A DNA stretch of 19,617 nt from CAZSVE01 sp964610175 (GTDB taxonomy: Bacteria; Pseudomonadota; Gammaproteobacteria; HK1): positions 1-19,617 of the forward strand of contig CAZSVE010000054.1 of assembly GCA_964610175.1 (NCBI GenBank), in the 5' to 3' direction. The notes beneath the pieces are model-generated. The model saw only the letters and a program-made list of their open reading frames with translations. It ran no database searches and was not told where the DNA came from. Of this stretch, positions 6,685 through 14,290 are shown piece after piece. A program made the translations under genes and the position numbers. Position 1 is the stretch's first letter, and every line of letters starts with the position of its first letter.

Positions 6685-8610
6685 TCATGGCGAAAGGTCT
6701 TCGGCGAGACGAAAACCGAGGGAGTTGTTCGCCCCATTGGCGATCAGTCTGCCGCGATGCGCGGATTGGAGATTGGCCGGTCGACTTTGCCAGGCACCGC
6801 CGCGAATCACGCGCCAGATACAGCTCCCATCGCGCTCGGAACCCGAAGCATTGCCTCCGGAAAGGGTTTTCCCACCGGCCTGCCAGCAATCTGCCGTCCA
6901 CTCCTGAACATTGCCGATCATATCGAACAGATCGAATGGATTGGGCTGGTAACTCCCCACCGGGGCGATATTCGCCTGGCCATCGTCACAGGGAAGATGA
7001 TCCCAGTAATAGTGGTGGGCGCCCTTGGCGGATAGATCGTAGCCATTGGCATAGGTGCAAGTGGATTCCACCTCATCTCCCCAGAAGTACCGCGTAGTGC
7101 TCCCGGCACGTGCCGCGTATTCCCATTCGGCCTCGCTGGGCAGGCGATATTTTTTGCCGGTCCGTCTACTCAGCCACTTGGCGTAGGCTACGGCATCATG
7201 CCAATCGACATCGATCACCGGCCGTCGACCCCGACCCCATCCCCCGTCGTTGGGCAATTCCCGCCCGGTGGCGCAGGCAAAACGATCATACTCGTCGAAG
7301 GTCACTTCCGTGGCGCCCAGGGCGAAAGGTTCAGGGGGCGGTTCGACATGGGATTTCGGGGCCTCTTCGAAATAGAGATCATCTCCTTCTGGAGAACCGG
7401 CGTCCTTCCCCTCGGTCGGGACCTCGATCATCTTGGGTTTCTTATGGCTGCTTTGGAGACGGCCGCACAGAAGATCGCGGGAAGGTGGCTGGGCAGTGGC
7501 ACTGGGCCTTGGCCATTCGGGGGGAAGCCGTCGTTCGGGCTTCGGATCGATGGATGATACTGCGTAAAGCGTATGTCTTTCCCCCGCCGCCAGGGTGATT
7601 TCGGTTCCCATGAGTTCACGCCCTCTCGTTTTCAACCGGACCTCGTGTCTACCGGGGGAGAGGGCGTGGAACATGGGGCCGGTGGCGTCCACCGGGTTTC
7701 CATCGATGTGGAATATCCCGCCTGGGACATCGGTATCCACGACCAAATAGGATTCCTCCGGTAGTGATTCCAACAGGGCGTGGACGGTCACTGCATCCTT
7801 GTCTCTCGCCGACAGTTCGATGCCGACTTGCACGGATTCGTGTTGCTTCTTTATTACCCGAATCTTGTGTTTACCGGGGGAAAGGGTATGGGGAGGTGTG
7901 GGAGTCATGCCCGCGAGTTTGCCGTCGATGTAGGCCATGCTCTCCGGGATATCGGCATCCACGATCAGTTTCGGTGGTGGTGTTATCTCCGGCAACACCG
8001 CGTATAAGGTATGTTTTTCTCCCGCTATCAGGGTGATGGCAACCTCGGAAGGGAAATATCCTTCCCTTTTTACCTGGATCTTGTGCTCGCCGGGGTCCAG
8101 GGTGCGGTGTCTGGTTTTGGTCCGGCCTACCATCTTCCCGTCGATGTAGACCTCGGCCTCGGAAACATTGGCGTCCACGACCAAGTCGGTAAAATCCCCT
8201 GACCCACAGGGTGCCAATACCGCATGCACGGTATGTTCTTGTCCCGTTACCAGGGTTATCCGTGTTTCAGCAGGACAAAAACCCGGCTTTTCCACCCGGA
8301 TGTCGTGTTCACCCGCCGCAAGGCCGAGGATCGTGGAACCCGCCGAACCAACGGATTCTCCATCGAGATATATCATGGTTCCCGGGACGTTGGCACTTAC
8401 CATGAGTTTCGGATCGGAATTGCACCACACGAGACACGAGATGATCCCGGAAATCACCAGGAAAACGGCGATCCACATTGCATATTTCTTGTAGTCGGTT
8501 TTCTTGCGGTCCGTAGGAGGCGATATCTGGTTTTCCCTATCTATTTCCTTGATCTCCATACGGATTTCCTGAGAATTCTCCGGGGGCATGTGTTTGCTAT
8601 CGGTCTTCAT
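6685..8610 (-). CDS. Membrane-anchored PEGA-repeat protein with SUMF1/FGE-like domain
   Basis: The 641-residue protein has a short charged N-terminus, one transmembrane helix (about 43-63, YAMWIAVFLVISGIISCLVW) and four PEGA repeats (about 68-135, 142-208, 213-282, 287-354). A Pro-rich linker (355-425) leads to a formylglycine-generating-enzyme (SUMF1) fold (about 426-638). PEGA repeats are surface or periplasmic beta modules; each copy shows the xxYIDGxxVG and LxPGxHxIRV pattern. The FGE part has RLPSEAEWEYAARAG (489-503), DMIGNVQEWTADCW (563-576), RVIRGGAW (600-607) and NSLGFRL (629-635). The two cysteines that true FGEs carry after RGGSW are absent (SRPANLQSAHRGR), so sulfatase activation is unlikely and a binding or structural role is more plausible. 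An internal ATG at 8559 has a better SD (AGGAAA) and may be the true start. Partial dispersed repeats lie on both sides. Confidence 0.88.
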   Translation of the reverse strand: MKTDSKHMPPENSQEIRMEIKEIDRENQISPPTDRKKTDYKKYAMWIAVFLVISGIISCLVWCNSDPKLMVSANVPGTMIYLDGESVGSAGSTILGLAAGEHDIRVEKPGFCPAETRITLVTGQEHTVHAVLAPCGSGDFTDLVVDANVSEAEVYIDGKMVGRTKTRHRTLDPGEHKIQVKREGYFPSEVAITLIAGEKHTLYAVLPEITPPPKLIVDADIPESMAYIDGKLAGMTPTPPHTLSPGKHKIRVIKKQHESVQVGIELSARDKDAVTVHALLESLPEESYLVVDTDVPGGIFHIDGNPVDATGPMFHALSPGRHEVRLKTRGRELMGTEITLAAGERHTLYAVSSIDPKPERRLPPEWPRPSATAQPPSRDLLCGRLQSSHKKPKMIEVPTEGKDAGSPEGDDLYFEEAPKSHVEPPPEPFALGATEVTFDEYDRFACATGRELPNDGGWGRGRRPVIDVDWHDAVAYAKWLSRRTGKKYRLPSEAEWEYAARAGSTTRYFWGDEVESTCTYANGYDLSAKGAHHYYWDHLPCDDGQANIAPVGSYQPNPFDLFDMIGNVQEWTADCWQAGGKTLSGGNASGSERDGSCIWRVIRGGAWQSRPANLQSAHRGRLIANGANNSLGFRLAEDLSP

Positions 8611-8646
8611 GGTGTTTTACGGGTTTTTCGGTTCTCTGAAACCCCT

Positions 8647-8694
8647 TTGGATTTCCCGCCCATCTTCACGAATGCGTCGAGTTTTACGAAAGCG
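8647..8694 (-). repeat. Dispersed repeat, partial copy E
   Basis: GGATTTCCCGCCCATCTTCA followed by CGAATGCGTCGAGTTTTACGAAAGC aligns with copy C (TATTTCCCGCTCATCATTCG, then the GTCGAATTTTGCGAAACGC part). The other end of the element is missing. It sits between the ntrX-like stop and the PEGA/FGE-like start, in the same orientation as copy F on the far side of that gene. Confidence 0.6.
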
Positions 8695-8713
8695 CGCTGC
8701 ACGCGGCAACCAC

Positions 8714-10084
8714 CTATTTGCTTTCCACGACCCGTTTCGCATCGATCTTCAGGGCGCGGAGCTTTCGATATAGATGGGTGCGTTCGATGCCCGTTTGGCT
8801 GGCAACCTTGCTGATACTGCCATTGGCCTTGCGGATCTGGTGCTCGAGGTAGGCGCGTTCGAATTGCTCCCTCGCCTCCTTGAGTGGTAAATCGAATTCG
8901 GAGAATTTCCCGCCCGATTCCACGTGCGCTGGAGCACTGCCGAGTGCCGCCTCGACCTCTCCCTCATCGATCTCCCGGCCAGTGCTCAGGATCAATAATC
9001 GTTGCGTTACATTTTTCAACTCGCGGATGTTGCCGGGCCAATCATAATTGCGCAGTCGGTTTTGACTGGCGAACGAGAAGTTTCGGTATGGAAGGTTATC
9101 CCGGGTAACGAGGAGATTCATGTAAAAAGTCAAAAGCTCCGGGACATCTTCGCGATGATCGCGCAGGGGAGGCACATGCACGGGGACGACATTGAGATGG
9201 TAGTAGAGGTCTTCGCGAAACCTGCCTGCCTGAACCTCCGTGGGCAGATCATTGGAGGTGGCCGCAATGATGCGGACATTGATATGCACCGGCGCCACGC
9301 CGTCGACCCGCTGGAACGACTGATGGCGCAATGCGCCGAGCAACCTGGCCTGCAATTCGGGCTCCATGTCCGCGATGTCTTCGAGAAACAGGGTGCCACC
9401 ATTGGCAAGCTCCAGGGAACCGAAATGGATCTTGTCGCCATCTTCACTGCCGAATATCTCCACGGGAGGATTATCCCCGGTCATTCCGGCCACGGTGGCC
9501 CGCACGAAAGGACCCGATGCGCGATTACTGAGCCCGTGCAGATAACGGGCAACCACTTCCTTCCCCGAGCCCGACTCACCCGTGACCAAGACGGGAGTAT
9601 CATGTTGGGCGACCCGCTTGACCTGATCCCGCAGTGCCTGCATCAGGGGACTTCGACCCACGGGTTCGCCGACGGGGATCGCCTCCTGGCGTAATTCGAC
9701 GTTTTCCTGCCTGAGTTTCGAGGCCTCCAGGGCACGACGCACGGAGAGAAAGAGCTTTGCCATGGAAAGCGGTTTCTCGATGTAGTCGTAGGCGCCAAGC
9801 CGCGTCGCCTCCACGGCGGTCTCCACGGTGCCATGCCCGGACATCATGATGACCGGCGTATCGAGTCTGCTCTCCGACCATTCCTTCAATAGGGTGATCC
9901 CGTCGGTATCAGGCATCCAGATATCCAACAGAATCAGGTCGGGCCTGCGGGTACGGCGCGCCTGACGCGCACCCTCACCGTTCTCGGCAACACTGACCTC
10001 GTAGTCTTCGTCTTCCAATATTTCTTTGAGAAGTTGACGAATATCGGGTTCGTCATCCACTACCAAAATATGAGCTGCCGTCAT
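8714..10084 (-). CDS. ntrX: NtrX-like response regulator (receiver, AAA+, Fis-type HTH)
   Basis: Response regulator of the NtrC superfamily, most like NtrX, the partner of the NtrY kinase in nitrogen and redox signalling. The receiver domain (1-120) has the acidic pair D10/D11, phospho-acceptor D54 in LILLDIWMP and K104 in YIEKP. The AAA+ domain (about 140-380) has Walker A GESGSGKE, a Walker B region GGTLFLEDIADM and PGNIRELKN. The C-terminal helix-turn-helix (about 405-450) includes ISKVASQTGIERTHLYRKLR. The GAFTGA loop needed to engage sigma54 is missing: EIFGSEDGDKIHFGSLELA occupies that place. NtrX proteins of other bacteria also lack it, which favours this call over NtrC. GGAG lies 9 bases before the ATG. 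No kinase gene is adjacent. Confidence 0.88.
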   Translation of the reverse strand: MTAAHILVVDDEPDIRQLLKEILEDEDYEVSVAENGEGARQARRTRRPDLILLDIWMPDTDGITLLKEWSESRLDTPVIMMSGHGTVETAVEATRLGAYDYIEKPLSMAKLFLSVRRALEASKLRQENVELRQEAIPVGEPVGRSPLMQALRDQVKRVAQHDTPVLVTGESGSGKEVVARYLHGLSNRASGPFVRATVAGMTGDNPPVEIFGSEDGDKIHFGSLELANGGTLFLEDIADMEPELQARLLGALRHQSFQRVDGVAPVHINVRIIAATSNDLPTEVQAGRFREDLYYHLNVVPVHVPPLRDHREDVPELLTFYMNLLVTRDNLPYRNFSFASQNRLRNYDWPGNIRELKNVTQRLLILSTGREIDEGEVEAALGSAPAHVESGGKFSEFDLPLKEAREQFERAYLEHQIRKANGSISKVASQTGIERTHLYRKLRALKIDAKRVVESK

Positions 10085-10116
10085 GATGAAATGCTCCGCG
10101 AATCGTATCGATACCG

Positions 10117-10231
10117 ATTATTTTGTTTATTTCCCGCTCATCTTCGGAAATGTATCAAATCCTACAAACCATTCATTTTCCTCTACTACGACCAAACCAG
10201 GCCTCATCGGTTCGAGCACAAGCTTCGCCAG
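10117..10231 (-). repeat. Dispersed intergenic repeat, copy D
   Basis: About 115 bp in reverse orientation, upstream of the ntrX-like gene. Read on the minus strand it begins TGGCGAAGCTTGTGCTCGAA and ends GAGCGGGAAATAAACAAAAT. The middle is diverged from copies A and B while both ends are kept. The end nearest the gene is 32 bp from its start codon. Confidence 0.7.
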
Positions 10232-10811
10232 GGAAAAACTCCGAAAAAAAAAGCTTCCCGCACGGTACAAGGATGCTCCGACATTTTCAATCAATCGGTT
10301 TCAAGCGATTGAAAATGTAAGGGACTCGAATCTAGAGAAAAATGCCATGGATGGCTTTTTCAGAGGTATCCCGGATACTAAAACATATCAGTCCGTTACC
10401 CGGAAAATTTCGACAAAACGATCAAAAAATTTTTAACCTGTCATTTCGAGCGCAGCGAGAAATCTTCTGCCTCGAAGAAGTTACAATGCACAAGATTTCT
10501 CCCTACGGTCGAAATGACAAGGGAGTGGTTAAAATGACGATGGTCTTGGTTCCGGCCAGGCCGGGTTAGGCTCTTCGAAAGAATCCATGGCGAATTTCTC
10601 ACCTGATCACAGTCGAACCCCCATGTGGATGGCCCAACTATGATCGGGAGGGGAATTGCCCTCGGATGCCTTCGAAGATCCCAAAATACAGTGGGACTTC
10701 GCTCGCATGCCTCCCAGTCGGGGTCGCAAAGGCCAGGGCATCGATTCCGATTCCACATCTCACGGCCCCGAAGACCACCATGGAAGATCACGAAAGGGCA
10801 AATCGTCGAAA
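10232..10811. other. Gene-free interval with hairpin and palindromic element
   Basis: No protein family is recognisable on either strand. The interval holds a hairpin at 10281-10318 (ACATTTTCAATC with GATTGAAAATGT, 14-base loop), the palindromic element at 10439-10519, and a 15-bp word (TAAAACATATCAGTC at 10379-10393) also present at 4996-5010. The rest (10520-10811) shows nothing I can identify. The promoter of the ntrX-like gene presumably lies at the left end. Confidence 0.5.
10439..10519. repeat. Palindromic repeat element (REP/MITE-like)
   Basis: An 81-bp element whose 28-bp arms (10439-10466 and 10492-10519) pair at 25 of 28 positions. Both arms begin TGTCATTTCGA and end GAGAAATCTT, with a 25-base centre. 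Short palindromes of the GTCATTTCGAGCG...GAGAAATCT type recur in many bacterial genomes, usually between genes; that statement is from memory. It may act as a transcribed hairpin. Confidence 0.75.
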
Positions 10812-11261
10812 TCACGCCTCGGAAAGAAAACGCATCTTGCGACGGCGTTTCGCGGCCTCGTTACGGCGCTTCTGGAGTTCGGTGACGAGCTGTAATGGCG
10901 GCACGGGCACCGGTTTGCCGTCCTCCATGGCCACCATGGTGAAATAGCAGGTATTGGTATGACGCACGAACTTCCCGGAAATGTCCTCGGCAATCACCTT
11001 GATGCCGATCTCCATGGACGTCTTGCCGGTGTAGTTGACCGAGGCAAGAAAGGTAAGGAGCTCACCGATCTTGACCGACTGCTTGAAGAGGATACTGTCT
11101 ACCGACAGGGTGACGGCATAGTGGCCGCAATAGCGCGCGGCGCAGGTGTAGGCGACCTGATCGAGCAGTTTCATCAGTTCGCCACCATGCATGACACCGG
11201 AGAAATTGGCCTGCTGTGGCGACACCAGGGTGGTCATTTCAATGGTTGTTCTTTGATCCAT
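10812..11261 (-). CDS. Hotdog-fold acyl-CoA thioesterase
   Basis: Cytosolic acyl-CoA hydrolase of the 4HBT hotdog superfamily, YciA/ACOT7-like; the chain-length preference cannot be read from sequence. The 149-residue product has the catalytic-helix block ANFSGVMHGGELMKLLDQVA (19-38), with the HGG turn and the acidic residue of LDQVA, then FKQSVKIGELLTF and the core strand NYTGKTSMEIGIKV. It ends in a basic tail (QKRRNEAAKRRRKMRF). The ATG at 11261 is preceded by AGGA about 10 bases upstream; the longer open frame before it is repeat copy B and is unlikely to be coding. It is a single gene between repeat-rich intervals. Confidence 0.88.
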   Translation of the reverse strand: MDQRTTIEMTTLVSPQQANFSGVMHGGELMKLLDQVAYTCAARYCGHYAVTLSVDSILFKQSVKIGELLTFLASVNYTGKTSMEIGIKVIAEDISGKFVRHTNTCYFTMVAMEDGKPVPVPPLQLVTELQKRRNEAAKRRRKMRFLSEA

Positions 11262-11327
11262 AATCGATTTTCCTGATAAGGCGAGAGTCGAATATCGTGA
11301 AATAGGTTCTGTGGTTTCCGAGGTAGC

Positions 11328-11442
11328 TACTAGCGAAGCTTGTGCCCCGAACCGACAAGGCACGATCGAGTATCGATAAGGCGGAACTGGCGCCTTGTAA
11401 GGCTTGATCCAATTGTAAAGCCGAGCGGAAAATAAACGAATC
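11328..11442 (+). repeat. Dispersed intergenic repeat, copy B
   Basis: About 115 bp in forward orientation, between the GNAT-methyltransferase stop and the thioesterase leader. It begins CTACTAGCGAAGCTTGTGCC, carries ACCGACAAGGC and GATCCAATTGTAAAGC, and ends GAGCGGAAAATAAACGAATC. Of the copies in this window it is the closest to copy A. Confidence 0.8.
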
Positions 11443-11448
11443 GACCCG

Positions 11449-13065
11449 TCAGACGGCCCGTCTCTTTTTGCAAAATACCATGATCTCCTTGGCGGCAGCT
11501 TCGGTTGCGCCGAAAGAATCACGCCATTTCCCGGCACCGGTATATTTCGCACATTGCACTTCCAGCCCTGCCTCCTCGCACAGGGTGGTTATCTCCTGCC
11601 TTGTATAGCGCTTGTCCACGACGATGAGTTGTTTCGGTAAGCTTTCCCCGCTGGTGAATTGTTCGTTGCGGTAAACGCAATGGGTGTTTTCGTCCACCAG
11701 GTAGTGCCTTGGGTCGAATATGTCGCCGGTCTCTTCCATGATCCCGGACGGTTCCAGTTCCAGCACCCTGTTCGGCTCCGAGTCGAACGAGAAGACATGC
11801 TGTGCGTTGTGGATAGTGAGTTCGTAGTTCATTACGGTAATCATGGCCACGCCATCCGGTTTCAGGCCACGGGCGATACTAATCAGTATTTTCTTGTTTT
11901 CCTCATCGTCCATGAAAGAACCGACCACGTCATAGAGACAAATCGCCGCGTCATAATCCTGATCCAATTCCATTTCTCGACCATCGGCGGTGCGGAATTC
12001 CACCGTCTCCAGGCCTTTCTTCCGTGCCTCTTGGTTCGCTCTCTCGGTAAACTCCGGGATGTAATCGATCCCCGTAACCCGTAGGCCCTTTTCCGCCAAC
12101 GCCAGCGCGTGTCGCCCCGACCCACAACCCATGTCGAGAACAGTGTCCCCTGGCGTCAAACGACAATGCTCGACGATGAAGTCGGTCTCCTTGTCCGCGT
12201 GTTTGGCCCATTTGTGTTTCTTGTCGAGCAACATCCGGGAATAGGCCCGCTTGACGACTTGCTCGGACATGCGAATCATTCCTTCGATTTCATCGCTGGT
12301 CAACTTGAGCTGCTCTTGATCGTTGAAGGTAAAGGCGAACCACTCCCAGCCTTCCTCCAGATCACCCAATACCCAAGGCGTACCATTGGATAATGCCCTT
12401 CGCACCATCTCCGGGATTTGCGAATGATCGACAAAGAACCGGGTATCTATCTTCGAGCCCGTTTTGTCTACCACAATTGGGGGCGACTCTTTATCGATCC
12501 CGTAGCAATCACCCAGATTTTCGCAGGCAATATTGAATAGTTTTCGTTGGTTTCTTGCGATTCTTTCTGGAGAGCAGCGTCGCCTCGTGGCCTTTTCGAG
12601 CGCCCGGATGGCATAGGGATTGGCCGTCAACAAACCCCAGGCAAAGTCATTGGATAGTGCCCATATGGAAAACAACAACTGCTTTGCGATCCCTTGTTTT
12701 CTGTAATCTTCGTGGACAACGAGCTGGGTAACCCAGGAAAACACCCCGTATTTCTTATCTTTACCTACTCTATAAGTTTTATCGTGATATTTTGGTCGGA
12801 TCGCAATCGCATAACCAATAAGTTTCCCTTTCAGCCTCGCTGTATAAAGATTCGCGTTGTTATTTTCAAGCCAACAGTCTCGTATTTTGTCGGCAGATAA
12901 CTTTATTCTTTGCCCAGCTTTGGCAGCATGTGGCGCATTTCTACTCCAATGCCCATAATGGTTGGAATAGAGGTCCTCGCACTCCTTTAGGATCTCTTTG
13001 TTGACGCGAACAAAAGCGGCGGGTAGCTGTTTGTATTGGATGTTTTCAATACCCATGACCATCAC
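11449..13065 (-). CDS. GNAT acetyltransferase-SAM methyltransferase fusion
   Basis: Two-enzyme protein of 538 residues with unknown substrate. Residues about 10-190 form a GNAT N-acetyltransferase domain with the acetyl-CoA motif A region QLVVHEDYRKQGIAKQLLF (114-132). Residues about 190-290 form a linker with an aromatic stretch (EEGWEWFAFTFNDQ) and AYSRMLLDKKHKWAKH. Residues about 290-538 form a class I methyltransferase with motif I VLDMGCGSGRHA (309-320), acidic D334 in TGIDY and the post-motif block YDAAICLYDVVGSF (371-384). The first GTG overlaps the dut stop; ATGs at 13062 and 13056 are alternative starts, so expression is probably coupled to dut. The GNAT-coding part is markedly AT-richer (about 41% GC over 12721-12900) than the methyltransferase part (65% in 12061-12120), hinting at different origins. 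The domains are clear, the role is not. Confidence 0.85.
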   Translation of the reverse strand: MMVMGIENIQYKQLPAAFVRVNKEILKECEDLYSNHYGHWSRNAPHAAKAGQRIKLSADKIRDCWLENNNANLYTARLKGKLIGYAIAIRPKYHDKTYRVGKDKKYGVFSWVTQLVVHEDYRKQGIAKQLLFSIWALSNDFAWGLLTANPYAIRALEKATRRRCSPERIARNQRKLFNIACENLGDCYGIDKESPPIVVDKTGSKIDTRFFVDHSQIPEMVRRALSNGTPWVLGDLEEGWEWFAFTFNDQEQLKLTSDEIEGMIRMSEQVVKRAYSRMLLDKKHKWAKHADKETDFIVEHCRLTPGDTVLDMGCGSGRHALALAEKGLRVTGIDYIPEFTERANQEARKKGLETVEFRTADGREMELDQDYDAAICLYDVVGSFMDDEENKKILISIARGLKPDGVAMITVMNYELTIHNAQHVFSFDSEPNRVLELEPSGIMEETGDIFDPRHYLVDENTHCVYRNEQFTSGESLPKQLIVVDKRYTRQEITTLCEEAGLEVQCAKYTGAGKWRDSFGATEAAAKEIMVFCKKRRAV

Positions 13066-13508
13066 GTCCCAGTAGAACCAAAACCCCTCTCCCCTCTCCG
13101 GGAATCCCGCAGACTCTCTACCTCGGCTATTTCCACCCGGATCACCGGTTTGATGACCATTTGGGCAATCTTCATGCCCTTTTTGATGATAAAACGAACA
13201 GAACCATGATTGATCAGGATGACAGCAACCTCGCCCCGATACCCCTCGTCGATGGTTCCGGGGGTATTGAGCACGGTGATATTGTTCTTCAGCGCGAGGC
13301 CACTCCTGGGCCTTACCTGGGCCTCGGTATTCGGGGGTAGTTCCATGGACAACCCCGTTCCGACCAAGGCAACCTTTCCAGGTTCGATGGCCGCATCGCT
13401 ACAGGAAAAGAGATCCATTCCGGCATCCCCGGGATGGGCGTAGCTGGGGAGAATAGCGTCTTTGGTGAGTCTTTTTATCTTGAGAAGGGATGTCATCATC
13501 ATCGTCAT
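13062..13508 (-). CDS. dut: dUTP diphosphatase (trimeric dUTPase)
   Basis: Hydrolyses dUTP to dUMP and pyrophosphate, keeping uracil out of DNA and supplying dUMP for thymidylate synthesis. All five trimeric-dUTPase motifs are visible in 148 residues: PGDAGMDL (26-33), VRPRSGLALK (65-74), NTPGTIDEGYRGEV (81-94, with the catalytic Asp and Tyr), KGMKIAQMVI (110-119) and RRGERGFGSTG (137-147). The ATG at 13508 overlaps the thyX stop in an ATGA arrangement. Several further Met codons follow (13502, 13499, 13496), so the exact start is uncertain. In many gammaproteobacteria dut instead sits beside coaBC, so the pairing with thyX is a different arrangement. Confidence 0.95.
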   Translation of the reverse strand: MTMMMTSLLKIKRLTKDAILPSYAHPGDAGMDLFSCSDAAIEPGKVALVGTGLSMELPPNTEAQVRPRSGLALKNNITVLNTPGTIDEGYRGEVAVILINHGSVRFIIKKGMKIAQMVIKPVIRVEIAEVESLRDSRRGERGFGSTGT

Positions 13509-14128
13509 GCCAAAATATCATCGAAAACCACCGGTATTTTCTCCTTGAACAGGGTCAGCGCCTCGATGGCGATCTCGCGCATCTGCGGGTGAGCGGCCTT
13601 CGCCGTGCGCACCTCGAAGAAGTGTCGCCACTCCCGAAGGTTCATGGTGACCACGATCTCGGTCTTCAAGGAATTGGGCAGCACGCTGCGCGCCTCCTGG
13701 GCATTGGCACCGTTCTCGATGAGTTCGAAGTAGTGCCGTTCCGCATCCGCCATGGCACGGACCCACAGCCCCCGCATCTTGTCGTTTCCCTGCCAATAAC
13801 GGGGTTCGATGACGGTGATTTCGTTGCCGAATTTGTCGTTGGCGTAGTTGCAGTAGCGGGTGCTTTCCTGGGAGAAACTGGCGATGCGATGACGAACCAG
13901 CTCATGGGATACGCCCCGGTCGCAAACGATACGCGCGGTGACCTTTTCATGCTCGATGACGGACTCGTGCCCGGAGGAGATGATCCGCTCGATGAAGGCC
14001 TCGGCCGTTCCTTGCGCCATTCTGTCTTCACTCTTGTAGCAGGTCCGCCCGGCGGCCTCTATCTTCCTGATCATCTCATGACCGTCGATGTCGTCTTCTA
14101 TGGTTACGGATGCCGTCGTGATTTTCAT
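13505..14128 (-). CDS. thyX: Flavin-dependent thymidylate synthase ThyX
   Basis: Converts dUMP to dTMP using methylenetetrahydrofolate, FAD and NADPH (EC 2.1.1.148); it is the alternative to ThyA. The 207 residues contain the ThyX signature RHRIASFSQESTRY (79-92), the preceding HESVIEH block (54-60), and NLREWRHFFEVRTAKAAHPQ (163-182) with the conserved substrate-site residues. GAGAAGG lies about 5 bases before the ATG at 14128. The gene is first in a coupled set: thyX and dut overlap by 4 bp, and dut overlaps the GNAT-methyltransferase gene. The 162-bp gap upstream separates it from the toxin-antitoxin pair on the same strand. Confidence 0.96.
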   Translation of the reverse strand: MKITTASVTIEDDIDGHEMIRKIEAAGRTCYKSEDRMAQGTAEAFIERIISSGHESVIEHEKVTARIVCDRGVSHELVRHRIASFSQESTRYCNYANDKFGNEITVIEPRYWQGNDKMRGLWVRAMADAERHYFELIENGANAQEARSVLPNSLKTEIVVTMNLREWRHFFEVRTAKAAHPQMREIAIEALTLFKEKIPVVFDDILA

Positions 14129-14290
14129 ATGGCCTTCTCGACAAGACGGTGATTTTCGAAAATGGTGACTTTATGCCGTGCTGACGGCAATGGCGAGGAA
14201 AATACGAAGAGGCCCCAAGGAAATTACCCGGGAAAATCACCCGAGAAAATCATGAATCGAGTTGCCGCTTCGGCGCATGGAGTTGGTTCG

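Noticed and set aside
5778..6737. 319-codon minus-strand frame across the MidA-like and PEGA/FGE-like genes
   Set aside because: It is a frame-shifted reading of the MidA-like gene, with low-complexity Arg/Gly/His translation and no recognisable fold.
11262..11552. N-terminal extension of the thioesterase
   Set aside because: The extension consists largely of repeat copy B and overlaps the end of the GNAT-methyltransferase gene; the family start and SD are at 11261.
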